Positions 33,811 through 41,610 of a stretch of 64,000 nucleotides of DNA are shown here, in pieces (the stretch's first letter is position 1; every line of letters starts with the position of its first letter). The stretch covers positions 3,038,001 to 3,102,000 of the forward strand of contig CBDEVI010000002.1 of NCBI GenBank assembly GCA_965243625.1. The letters run 5' to 3'. The translations under genes and the position numbers were made by a program. A model generated the notes under the pieces. It worked only from the letters and a program-made list of their open reading frames with translations. It did no database searches and was not told the origin of the DNA. Source of the stretch: JAJECS01 sp965243625 (lineage in GTDB: Bacteria > Chloroflexota > UBA11872).

Positions 33811-34989
33811 TCAGGGCGCGGCTTTCGCTTCGGCCACCGGCGACGGGGCCGTTTCTCCCACGTGCAGGCGAATGCGCGAGCTCAGCGCCAACGACGCGAC
33901 TGCCAGGATCGCGCCGCCAACGAACGGGACCCAGTGGCCATAGGCCTCCCAGAGGATCCCTCCGGTGATGGGGATGATGACCGCGGCGATGTGGTTGACC
34001 GTCATGCCGGTGACCAGGCTTGGCCTGATGTCGGCGGGGTCGACGGCAATCTTGCCGAGATAGGTCGTCACCCCTGTGTCGGCGCTGAAGAACAGGTTGT
34101 CCAGCACGTACAGCACGAAGAGCACGGCGAGCACGGGAATGGCTGCGTAGCCGACGAAGATCAAGGCCAGCGCGCCATAGGCGACCATCAGGATCCGGCG
34201 CTCGCCGAACCGGTCGATCAGGCGGCCGAATTGGTACACGGCCGCGATGCTCACGACGCCGTTGATGAGGCTCAGGATCGCGATGGTTTGCACCGGCGAT
34301 CCGTAATCCCGCACCAGCAGGAATAGGGCGAAGGTCATGAAAATGTGGCGGCGGGCGCCGTCGAGAAAGGTGAGCGCGTAGTAGAGCCAATAGGCCCGCC
34401 GAACCAGGATGCGCGGCGGACGCTTGGTGCGCGGCACCCCGCGCACGCGCAGGACGAGCAGCGCGCCGGCGACGGCCAGCACACCGGCCACGACGAAGAG
34501 CGGCCGCAGCCCGCTGGCTCCGGCGGCCAGCGCCACGAGTCCGATGCCGGCGAGGTTGGCCACCGCCGCCACGGCGCGCAGCCGGCCCAGCCGGCTGCCC
34601 TGCTCGGTGACGTGGCTCAGGCGCAGCGCCAGGGTGCTGGAAATCGGCATCCACATGTGAAAGCCCACGCTGGCCACGAGCGAGAAGAGGATCAAGCTCG
34701 GGATGCCGTCGATGTGGAAGTAATTGACGAATCCCACGCCAAGCATCAGCAGCGCCACGGCTCCGACCACCGGCTCCGCCACCGTCATCACCAGCGCCGC
34801 GATGCCGGCGGTCAAGAGGCCCGGAATCTCGCGGACCGTTTCCAGCAGGCCGAGTTCGTTGGGACTGATGCCGAGGTCTTGGCCGATGAAGTTGAAGAAG
34901 ATCGTCTGGTAGATGCCCATGCCCAGGCCGAAGGCGAAGTTGGCGGCCGCGAGCCAGCCGAACGGGGCCATGCGAGGCGCACGCAGCAC
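33811..34989 (-). CDS. Major facilitator superfamily transporter
   Basis: 392 residues with about 12 hydrophobic helices. Basic inter-helix loops such as FGRLIDRFGERRILM match the MFS loop 2-3 or 8-9 motif (G-x-x-x-D-R-x-G-x-R). Two six-helix halves are separated by a basic loop (RVRGVPRTKRPPRILVRRAYW). The direction and substrate cannot be inferred; relatives include drug and sugar exporters. A GTG at 34989 opens the frame, with an ATG six codons later (34971) as an equally good start. It is convergent with the rotamase gene. Confidence 0.82.
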   Translation of the reverse strand: MLRAPRMAPFGWLAAANFAFGLGMGIYQTIFFNFIGQDLGISPNELGLLETVREIPGLLTAGIAALVMTVAEPVVGAVALLMLGVGFVNYFHIDGIPSLILFSLVASVGFHMWMPISSTLALRLSHVTEQGSRLGRLRAVAAVANLAGIGLVALAAGASGLRPLFVVAGVLAVAGALLVLRVRGVPRTKRPPRILVRRAYWLYYALTFLDGARRHIFMTFALFLLVRDYGSPVQTIAILSLINGVVSIAAVYQFGRLIDRFGERRILMVAYGALALIFVGYAAIPVLAVLFVLYVLDNLFFSADTGVTTYLGKIAVDPADIRPSLVTGMTVNHIAAVIIPITGGILWEAYGHWVPFVGGAILAVASLALSSRIRLHVGETAPSPVAEAKAAP

Positions 34990-35057
34990 GCAGCGACCCT
35001 CGGGATGGACGGCGCGGTCATTCTACGGGCGTGTCCGGTGGCCCGCGCGGCGCGTCC

Positions 35058-35132
35058 GGTGGCCCGCGCTGCGTGCAGCGTGGGATCGGCCGTTCCCCTC
35101 ACCCTAACCCTCTCCCACGGGGAGAGGGGACC
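35058..35132. repeat. Family B then family C repeat
   Basis: GGTGGCCCGCGCTGCGTGCA (B) to 35085, then CCCCTCACCCTAACCCTCTC (C) to 35132. The same two families are joined in the opposite order at 11432-11516. Confidence 0.78.
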
Positions 35133-35155
35133 GGACCCGAGCCGAGACTTGAGTT

Positions 35156-35233
35156 GTAGGGGCAGCCCTTGTGGCTGCCCGCCGGCGGTCCCATCCGCGC
35201 CGAGATGCGGGCGCCCACGAGGGGCGCCCCTAC
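35156..35233. repeat. Interspersed repeat, family A
   Basis: GTAGGGGCAGCCCTTGTGGC at the left end and GGGGCGCCCCTAC at the right. The inner stems are swapped compared with the other copies (GGGCAGCC first, GGGCGCCC last), so this copy is in the inverse sense. Confidence 0.78.
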
Positions 35234-35310
35234 AGGGTCGTCGGCATCCCCCGTTTGTCCGCAATATGTTCGGTGCCTACAATGCCGCCGGCTGACCGGG
35301 GAGGCGCGGC

Positions 35311-38300
35311 GTGGCTCAATTCGCCCATTTGCATGTTCACAGCGAATTCAGCCTGCTCGACGGCTTTTGCCGCATCCCCGACATCCTCGACCGCACCCGC
35401 GAGCTCGAGATGGACGCCGTCGCGCTCACCGACCACGGGGTCATGTACGGCGCGGCGGATTTCTACCTGGCGGCCAAGGACGCCGGCGTGCGCCCGATCA
35501 TCGGCTGCGAGGTCTACGTGGCGCCGCGATCGCGCACCGACCGCGACGCCACGCTCGACCGACGCGCCTTTCACCTCACGCTGCTGGCGCGCAACCATGA
35601 GGGCTATCGCAGCCTCGTCAAGCTCACTTCGCGCGCCCACCTGGAGGGGTTCTATTACCGCCCGCGGGTAGACCGCGAGCTGCTGCGCGAGCACAGCGAG
35701 GGGCTGATCTGCCTGAGCGGATGCCCCTCGGGCGAGCTGATGCGCGCCATCGAGGCCGGGGACATGGCGCACGCCGAGTCCGTGGCGCGTTGGCACGCCG
35801 AGGTGTACGGCGAGGGCAACTACTACATCGAAGTCCAGCGCTCGCAGCCCGAGCTGGAGACGAACTACCAGCGGCTGATGGAGCTGGCCGATGGTCTGGG
35901 GCTGCCGCTGGTGGCGACGAACGACGTTCACTACGTGCGGCGCGAGGACCGCGACGCCCACGACACGCTGCTCTGCATTCAGACCGGGCGCACGCTCTCG
36001 GACACCTCGCGCATGCGGATGGAGGGTGACTTCCATCTGCGGAGTCCCGAGGAAATGGCGGGGGTGTTCACCGACGTGCCGGACGCCCTGTCGAACACGG
36101 TGACGATTGCGGACCGGTGCGACATCGACCTGCCTTTCGGACGCATTGCGATGCCCGAAATCGCCCTGCCCGGCGGAGGCAGCGCCATCGACTACCTGCG
36201 CGACCAGGCGCAGCGTGGCCTGCGATCCCGGCTGGCCGCCGACCCGTCGCCGGTCTATGCGGAGCGGCTGGCGTATGAGCTGGACGTGATTGAGCAGACC
36301 GAATTCGCGTCGTACCTGGTGCTCGTGGGCGACATTGTTCGTTTCGCCCGCGACGGCGGGATGCTCACGGCCCCGCGTGGCTCTGTGAACGGCAGCCTGG
36401 TCGCCTTTGCGATGGGCATGTCGGACATCGACCCGATCAAGCACGACATCATGTTCGAGCGCTTCCTCACCGTCGGGCGCAAGGGATCCATGCCCGACGT
36501 GGACCTCGACTTCCCCAGCGACCGGCGGGACGAGGTCATCAACTACATCTCCGACACCTATGGGTCGGATCACGTGGCGCAGATCGCGACGTTCGGCACC
36601 CTGGCGGCTCGGGCGGCCGTGCGCGACGTGGGCCGCGTGATGGACCTGCCGCTGCCCGACGTGGACCGCGTGGCCAAGCTGATTCCGGTGAATCCGGTGA
36701 ATCCCTTCACCATCGAGCGGTCGCTGGAAACCGTGACCGAGCTGCAGCAGCTCTACCACGCCAACGACGAGATTCGGCGGTTGCTCGACCGGGCGCGCGA
36801 GGTGGAGGGGGTGTCGCGACACGCCTCGACGCACGCCGCGGGCCTGGTGGTGTCGCGGGAGCCGCTCATCGAGCACGTGCCGCTGATGCGCTCGGCCGAC
36901 GGGCAGCCCGTGGCGCAGTTCACGGGGCAGACCATCGATCGCATCGGCATCCTGAAGCTCGACATCCTGGGGCTGTCCAACTTCCGCACGATCACGCACG
37001 CGCTGGAGCTGGTCCGGCAGGACACCGGCGACGAGATCACGCCGCAGGAAATCCCGCTGGACGACGACCGGGCGTTCGCCATGCTGCGGGCCGGACGCAC
37101 GGTGGGCATGTTCCAGCTCGAAAGCAGTGGCATGACCTCCACCCTGCGCCGCCTGCAACCCACGACAATCGACGACCTGGCGGCGATCATCGCGCTCTAT
37201 CGCCCGGGTCCCATGCAGCACATCGACCGTTACATCGACACGATGCATGGCCGGGTGCAGCCGACGTACCCCCACGAAAAGCTCGAGCCGATCCTGCGCG
37301 AGACGCACGGGGTGCTCGTCTACGCCGACCAGGTGCTGCGCGTGGTGCGCGAGCTGGCGGGCTATGACTGGGACGAAGCCGATCGCTTCCGCAAGGCCGT
37401 CGGCAAGAAGATTCGTGAGGCGCTGGAGAAAGAGCGCACGGAGTTCATCGAACGGGCGACGGCGAACGGGCTTACGCCGGATGTCGCCGAGGACGTGTTC
37501 GGGTTGATCGAGCCGTTCGCCGGGTATGGATTCAACAAGGCGCACGCGGTGTCCTATGCCGTCATCGCGTACTGGACGGCCTGGCTGAAGGCGGTCTATC
37601 CGGTGCAGTTCCTCACGGCGCTGCTGGACACCGACAGCGGCGATCTGGCCAAGGTGGCGCGGGCTAAGTCCGAGGCCGAGGTGCTCGACCTGGACGTGCT
37701 GGCGCCCGACGTCAACCGGAGCGGCGCCTCCTTCGTGCACCGCGAACGCCAGATCGTCTTTGGTCTCGGGACCGTGAAGACCGTCGGGGAGCAGGCGGTC
37801 GTCGCGATTCTCGACGCGCGCGAGGACGGCGGGCCGTTCGAGTCGCTGGCCGACCTGTGCGCCAGGATCGACGGCCGGATCGTGACGCGCCGCACCGTCG
37901 AAGCGCTGATCAAAGTCGGCGCGCTGGACGGCCTGGGCGAGCGGAACGCGCTGCTCGCCGGACTGGAAGCCGCGTTCAAGCGCGGCCAGCAGGCGCGGAA
38001 CGACCGCGTGTCGGGGCAGACCACCATGTTCGAGATGGGCGCGCTGCCCGCCAGCGAAAGCAGCGACGACGCCTTGCCGGACGTCGAAGCGGCCGGCAAC
38101 GCCGATCGGCGGCGCTGGGAGAAGGACCTGCTCGGGCTGCACGTCTCGCCCAGTCCGCTGTCCAATCCGGGGATCCGTGAGGCGCTGCGCGCAAGCGTCG
38201 ACACCCAGATTTTCGACCTGGATGCCTCGCACGTCGGCCAGAACCTCACCGTGGGAGGGCTGGTGGCGGACGTGCGGCAACTCATCACGCAAAAAGGCGA

Positions 38301-39114
38301 CACCATGGCCATCGTCACCCTGGAGGATGCGCCGGGGACCATCGAAGTGGTCGTGTTCCCGCGGATCTGGGCGCAGATTGGCGACAGCCTGGAGATCGAC
38401 CGCGTGATCGTGGCCCGGGGCAGGCTCGAGGACCGGCGCGGATCGCTGCAGCTCGTCGCGGAGAATCTATATCCGCCGCAGCCGACTGCAGATGACTCAG
38501 ACGATGCGGCGACGCCCGCCGGCCAATCAGGTTCCGACGACCGAGTCAGCTACGACCCCGAGGCCTACGTCGAGGCCGCGGCAGTGCCGAGCGCTGCGGA
38601 CGTCGGCGACGATCCGGTGGTTGACGTTGAACCCGCGGTCAACGGCGACGCGATGGGCGCCGAGGCAGCCGCCCCGGCGGCGGATGCCGACGTTCCGGTC
38701 GAGCCGACACCGGTCGCGGGGAGCCTGGAGGTGCAGGCCGCGGGCAGCGAATACGTCAAGCCGAGCGACGACGACGCGCCACACGCATCCGCGAATGGCG
38801 ACGAGGTGCCCGCGGAGTCCGGCGAAGCGAACGGCGCGACGAACGGCGGCGCGCCGCGGCGCGTCGTTGTGGTGCTGCGCCGCAGCCCGGACCTTGGGCA
38901 TGACATCGATCTGCTGCGCCGGCTGGACGAGGCGGCCGCCGCCCATCCCGGCGAGGTTCCGCTCGACCTACACGTCCAGGCGCCCGACGGCGACGTCACG
39001 CGCTTGCGCTGGCCCAAGTCCGTGAGCGCCAGCCCGGAGCTGGTGGCGCAAGTGGTCCGGGAGTACGAAGCCGACAACGTCGTGGTGGAGCGGGCGCCCG
39101 CCGAATCCAACTAG
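35311..39114 (+). CDS. dnaE: DNA polymerase III subunit alpha
   Basis: 1267 residues, the replicative polymerase. Order: PHP domain (HLHVHSEFSLLDG at about 6-18), palm with catalytic Asp pair in PDVDLDF (D398, D400) and third Asp in KLDILGL (about D551), then fingers, a tandem HhH region, and an OB domain (VGGLVADVRQLITQKGDTMA). Past the OB domain is a linker of about 110 residues rich in Asp, Ala and Pro and a small C-terminal domain (RRVVVVLRRSPDLGHDIDLL). The glycine loop, usually GRGSAAGS, is PRGSVNGS at 355-362. A GTG start has GGGGAGG 8 bases upstream. Convergent or divergent partners are unrelated. Confidence 0.93.
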   Translation: MAQFAHLHVHSEFSLLDGFCRIPDILDRTRELEMDAVALTDHGVMYGAADFYLAAKDAGVRPIIGCEVYVAPRSRTDRDATLDRRAFHLTLLARNHEGYRSLVKLTSRAHLEGFYYRPRVDRELLREHSEGLICLSGCPSGELMRAIEAGDMAHAESVARWHAEVYGEGNYYIEVQRSQPELETNYQRLMELADGLGLPLVATNDVHYVRREDRDAHDTLLCIQTGRTLSDTSRMRMEGDFHLRSPEEMAGVFTDVPDALSNTVTIADRCDIDLPFGRIAMPEIALPGGGSAIDYLRDQAQRGLRSRLAADPSPVYAERLAYELDVIEQTEFASYLVLVGDIVRFARDGGMLTAPRGSVNGSLVAFAMGMSDIDPIKHDIMFERFLTVGRKGSMPDVDLDFPSDRRDEVINYISDTYGSDHVAQIATFGTLAARAAVRDVGRVMDLPLPDVDRVAKLIPVNPVNPFTIERSLETVTELQQLYHANDEIRRLLDRAREVEGVSRHASTHAAGLVVSREPLIEHVPLMRSADGQPVAQFTGQTIDRIGILKLDILGLSNFRTITHALELVRQDTGDEITPQEIPLDDDRAFAMLRAGRTVGMFQLESSGMTSTLRRLQPTTIDDLAAIIALYRPGPMQHIDRYIDTMHGRVQPTYPHEKLEPILRETHGVLVYADQVLRVVRELAGYDWDEADRFRKAVGKKIREALEKERTEFIERATANGLTPDVAEDVFGLIEPFAGYGFNKAHAVSYAVIAYWTAWLKAVYPVQFLTALLDTDSGDLAKVARAKSEAEVLDLDVLAPDVNRSGASFVHRERQIVFGLGTVKTVGEQAVVAILDAREDGGPFESLADLCARIDGRIVTRRTVEALIKVGALDGLGERNALLAGLEAAFKRGQQARNDRVSGQTTMFEMGALPASESSDDALPDVEAAGNADRRRWEKDLLGLHVSPSPLSNPGIREALRASVDTQIFDLDASHVGQNLTVGGLVADVRQLITQKGDTMAIVTLEDAPGTIEVVVFPRIWAQIGDSLEIDRVIVARGRLEDRRGSLQLVAENLYPPQPTADDSDDAATPAGQSGSDDRVSYDPEAYVEAAAVPSAADVGDDPVVDVEPAVNGDAMGAEAAAPAADADVPVEPTPVAGSLEVQAAGSEYVKPSDDDAPHASANGDEVPAESGEANGATNGGAPRRVVVVLRRSPDLGHDIDLLRRLDEAAAAHPGEVPLDLHVQAPDGDVTRLRWPKSVSASPELVAQVVREYEADNVVVERAPAESN

Positions 39115-39192
39115 CCCCGCCGCCCGGAATCTCGACAGGCGCATCCCGTCGGGCCACTATGCGCGCAATGCCGTGTGACGGAGGACCGCGCG

Positions 39193-40122
39193 ATGGACCG
39201 ACCACCCGAGGCCTACATGCACGTGGGCATCGTGCACTTCATGCTGCACCCGGAGCTGCAGAGCGGCGACGGGCCGATACTCGAGTCGGTCGAGGCGCTG
39301 GCCACCGACGGCTTCTTTCACGCCCTCGAGGTCACGCACGTCAACGACGACGCGACACGCGCCGAGCTGGCCCGCCGCGCGCGCACGGCCCGGCTGGCGC
39401 TTGGCTACGGGGCGCACCCGGCGCTGCTGTTGGAGAAGCTCGATCTCTCATCGGCCGATCCGGACGTGCGAGAGCGCGGCATCGAGGCGATGCTGCGCGG
39501 CGTTGACGAGGCGCACGAACTGGACGCCACGCTAGTTGGCGTGCTCGACGGTCCCAACTCGGCGCCGGCGACCGACGACGACGTTGAGCCGGCGCTGGAC
39601 CGCCTGGCCGACTCGCTCAAGCAGATCTGCCACCACGCCGCCCGCCTGGGCATATGGATTGCGCTGGAGCAGTTCGACCGCGACATCGAAAAGTGCTCGC
39701 TGCTCGGTCCCGTCGAGCTATGCATCCGCGTGAGCGAGATGGTTCGCGCCGACACGCCCAACTTCGGACTCTGCCTGGACCTCAGCCACTTGCCGCTGCT
39801 GGGCGAGGATCCACCAACGTCCGTGCGGAAGGCGGCGGATCACATCATCCAGGCCCACATCGGCAATTGCCTGATCAGCGACCGCTCGCACCCGCAATGG
39901 GGCGACCAGCATCCCGTGTTCGGCGAGCCGGGCGGGGTTAACGACGTGCCCGAGTTGACTGCGTTCCTGCGTGCGCTGTTCGAGATCGGCTACTTCGACA
40001 AGGACCTGCCGACGACGATGCCGTTGGTCAGCTTCGAGATGAAGCCCGCGCCCACCCAGACGACGGCCGAAATCATCGGCAACGCCAAGCGCACGTTTGG
40101 CGCGGCGTGGGCGCGCGTCTGA
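39193..40122 (+). CDS. Sugar phosphate isomerase/epimerase-like TIM barrel
   Basis: 309 residues of the xylose-isomerase-like (AP endonuclease 2) barrel. Metal-ligand positions are apparent: the Glu in IWIALEQFDRD, an Asp in LCLDLSHLPLL with its following His, a His in IIQAHIGNC and a late Glu in VSFEMKP. The start at ATG 39193 is chosen because GGAGG lies 8 bases upstream; a GTG 18 bases earlier lacks such a site. Members isomerise or epimerise sugars, or process inosose and hydroxypyruvate. It sits 78 bases after dnaE and before a 3-hydroxyisobutyrate dehydrogenase-like gene, suggesting sugar-acid use (inference). Confidence 0.8.
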   Translation: MDRPPEAYMHVGIVHFMLHPELQSGDGPILESVEALATDGFFHALEVTHVNDDATRAELARRARTARLALGYGAHPALLLEKLDLSSADPDVRERGIEAMLRGVDEAHELDATLVGVLDGPNSAPATDDDVEPALDRLADSLKQICHHAARLGIWIALEQFDRDIEKCSLLGPVELCIRVSEMVRADTPNFGLCLDLSHLPLLGEDPPTSVRKAADHIIQAHIGNCLISDRSHPQWGDQHPVFGEPGGVNDVPELTAFLRALFEIGYFDKDLPTTMPLVSFEMKPAPTQTTAEIIGNAKRTFGAAWARV

Positions 40123-40256
40123 GTCCGTTGGTATGGTTTGCTGAGGCTGGGAATGCCCCAGCGGCAGCGCGGACGCCGACCGGTCTCACCCGCGGGCGGG
40201 ACCAGCACTGCGGCGCGCCGCCGAACTGAATGAATGACTTAAGGAGCTAGCCGCGC

Positions 40257-41156
40257 ATGCGAATTGGATATATCGGCCTCGGCAAGATGGGCCTTCCCAT
40301 GGCGACGAACCTGCGGGCGGCGGGGCATGACCTGATCGTGCACAACCGCAGCCGCGGCAAGGTGGACGATTTCGTGGCGGACGGCGGCACGGCCGCCGAC
40401 ACGCCGGCGGAGGTCGCCGCACAGTCGGACGTGGTGTGCCTGAACGTGCCGCTGCCGCAGGACTCCCTGGAGATCCTGCTGGGCGAAAACGGGGCCATCG
40501 AGACGGCCCGCGACGGCCAGCTTTGGATTGACTTTGGCACGAATGGGCCCGATACGGCGCAGCATTGCGCCGCCGAGGCCGCCGGCAAGGGCGTTGGCTA
40601 CCTGGACGCTCCCGTGAGCGGCGGTCCGGCCGGCGCGACGGCGGGCACGCTGGCCGTTTTCGTCGGCGGCACGGCCGAGGACTGGCAGGCCGGCCAGGAG
40701 CTGCTCGACATCGTGGGCGGCAACGTGCAGCACTTCGGCCCGGTGGGCGCGGGCTGCGTGGCCAAGCTGGCCAACCAGATGATCATCGCCGGGGTTCGCG
40801 CCGCCAACGCCGAGGCCTACGTGCTGGCGGTCAAGAACGGCATCGACCCCCAGCAGCTCTTCGACACGCTCATGGGGGCCTACGCCGCCAGCCGCTGCAT
40901 GGAAGTGGACATGCCGAACCTGGTGTTTCCGGGCGACTTCGAGGCCCGATTCGGCGTCGAGCTGTTGCTCAAGGACCTGGGCCTCGCGCTGGAGTTGGGA
41001 CGGCGAAGCAACGTGCGCCTGCTGGCGACGACGCTGGCCGACCAGCTCTACCAGGAGGTGCGCCACAAGGGGCTGGGCGACCTGGACGCGGCGGCGCTGA
41101 TCAAGCCGCTCGAGGAGCTTGCGGGTGTGGAGGTTCGCTCCGGCGACTCCGCGTAG
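40257..41156 (+). CDS. 3-hydroxyisobutyrate dehydrogenase / tartronate-semialdehyde reductase-like
   Basis: 299 residues of the beta-hydroxyacid dehydrogenase family. The NAD(P) loop is IGYIGLGKMGLPMATNL at the start, the substrate motif is DAPVSGGPAGATAGTL, and the catalytic Lys is in GCVAKLANQM. All key motifs are intact. HNRSR after the second strand suggests NADPH or dual use. It could oxidise 3-hydroxyisobutyrate to methylmalonate semialdehyde, the substrate of MmsA at 2848-4338, or reduce tartronate semialdehyde. AAGGAG lies 10 bases before the ATG. The holin-like gene follows after 39 bases. Confidence 0.87.
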   Translation: MRIGYIGLGKMGLPMATNLRAAGHDLIVHNRSRGKVDDFVADGGTAADTPAEVAAQSDVVCLNVPLPQDSLEILLGENGAIETARDGQLWIDFGTNGPDTAQHCAAEAAGKGVGYLDAPVSGGPAGATAGTLAVFVGGTAEDWQAGQELLDIVGGNVQHFGPVGAGCVAKLANQMIIAGVRAANAEAYVLAVKNGIDPQQLFDTLMGAYAASRCMEVDMPNLVFPGDFEARFGVELLLKDLGLALELGRRSNVRLLATTLADQLYQEVRHKGLGDLDAAALIKPLEELAGVEVRSGDSA

Positions 41157-41195
41157 CCATGCGGCCGCTGCCGCCGGTGTTGCGACGGGTCGTGC

Positions 41196-41591
41196 ATGAC
41201 CCGCGAGCTGCGCTATCTGCTGGCGCGCTTCGTCACCTGCTTCTTCGCGGCGCTGGCCGTGGCGGCCTTTGTGCCCGACGGCATCGCGTTTCCGCCCGAG
41301 GGCACGCGCGACTTCTGGACCACGATCACGGCCTTCGCCGCCGTGCTGGCGCTGGTCAACGCGTATGTGCGCCCGGTGGTGGATGTGCTGCTCAAGCCGG
41401 TCACCTGCGTGCTCGGCGTCCTCACCCTTGGGCTGTCGCACGTGCTGGTCAGCGCGGGGGTGTTTTGGCTGGCGGCGCAGGCGGTGGAGGCCATCGAGAT
41501 TCGCACTGTGCTCGGCGCGCTGATCGGTTCGATCATCGTCGGCGTGATCAACATGGTCGGGTCGGTGTTGCTCGGCGGGCGCAAGGAATGA
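41196..41591 (+). CDS. Phage holin family 4-like membrane protein
   Basis: 131 residues with four hydrophobic helices (for example FVTCFFAALAVAAFV and ALIGSIIVGVINMVGSVLLG), and NAYVRPVVDVLLKPVTCVLG, which fits the widespread PF04020-type family named after phage holins but usually not phage-borne. No phage genes are near, so lysis is unlikely; the real role is unknown. It is followed after 19 bases by the nuclease fusion gene. Confidence 0.82.
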   Translation: MTRELRYLLARFVTCFFAALAVAAFVPDGIAFPPEGTRDFWTTITAFAAVLALVNAYVRPVVDVLLKPVTCVLGVLTLGLSHVLVSAGVFWLAAQAVEAIEIRTVLGALIGSIIVGVINMVGSVLLGGRKE

Positions 41592-41610
41592 TGCGCCGGC
41601 CTTACGCCGC

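Larger units (their letters stand above)
34990..35310. other. Intergenic region upstream of dnaE with repeats B, C and A
   Basis: About 320 bases between divergent MFS and dnaE genes. Repeat order is B (35058-35085), C (35095-35132) and A (35156-35233). The remaining 75 bases before dnaE presumably hold its promoter; the sequence GGGGAGG lies 8 bases before the dnaE GTG. Confidence 0.65.

Noticed and set aside
35230..38292. 1020-residue minus-strand frame inside dnaE
   Set aside because: Antisense of dnaE; composition rich in His, Arg and Val with no domain pattern.
41196..41591. Holin-like gene as sign of a prophage
   Set aside because: No integrase, capsid, terminase or lysin nearby; this family is common in non-phage contexts.
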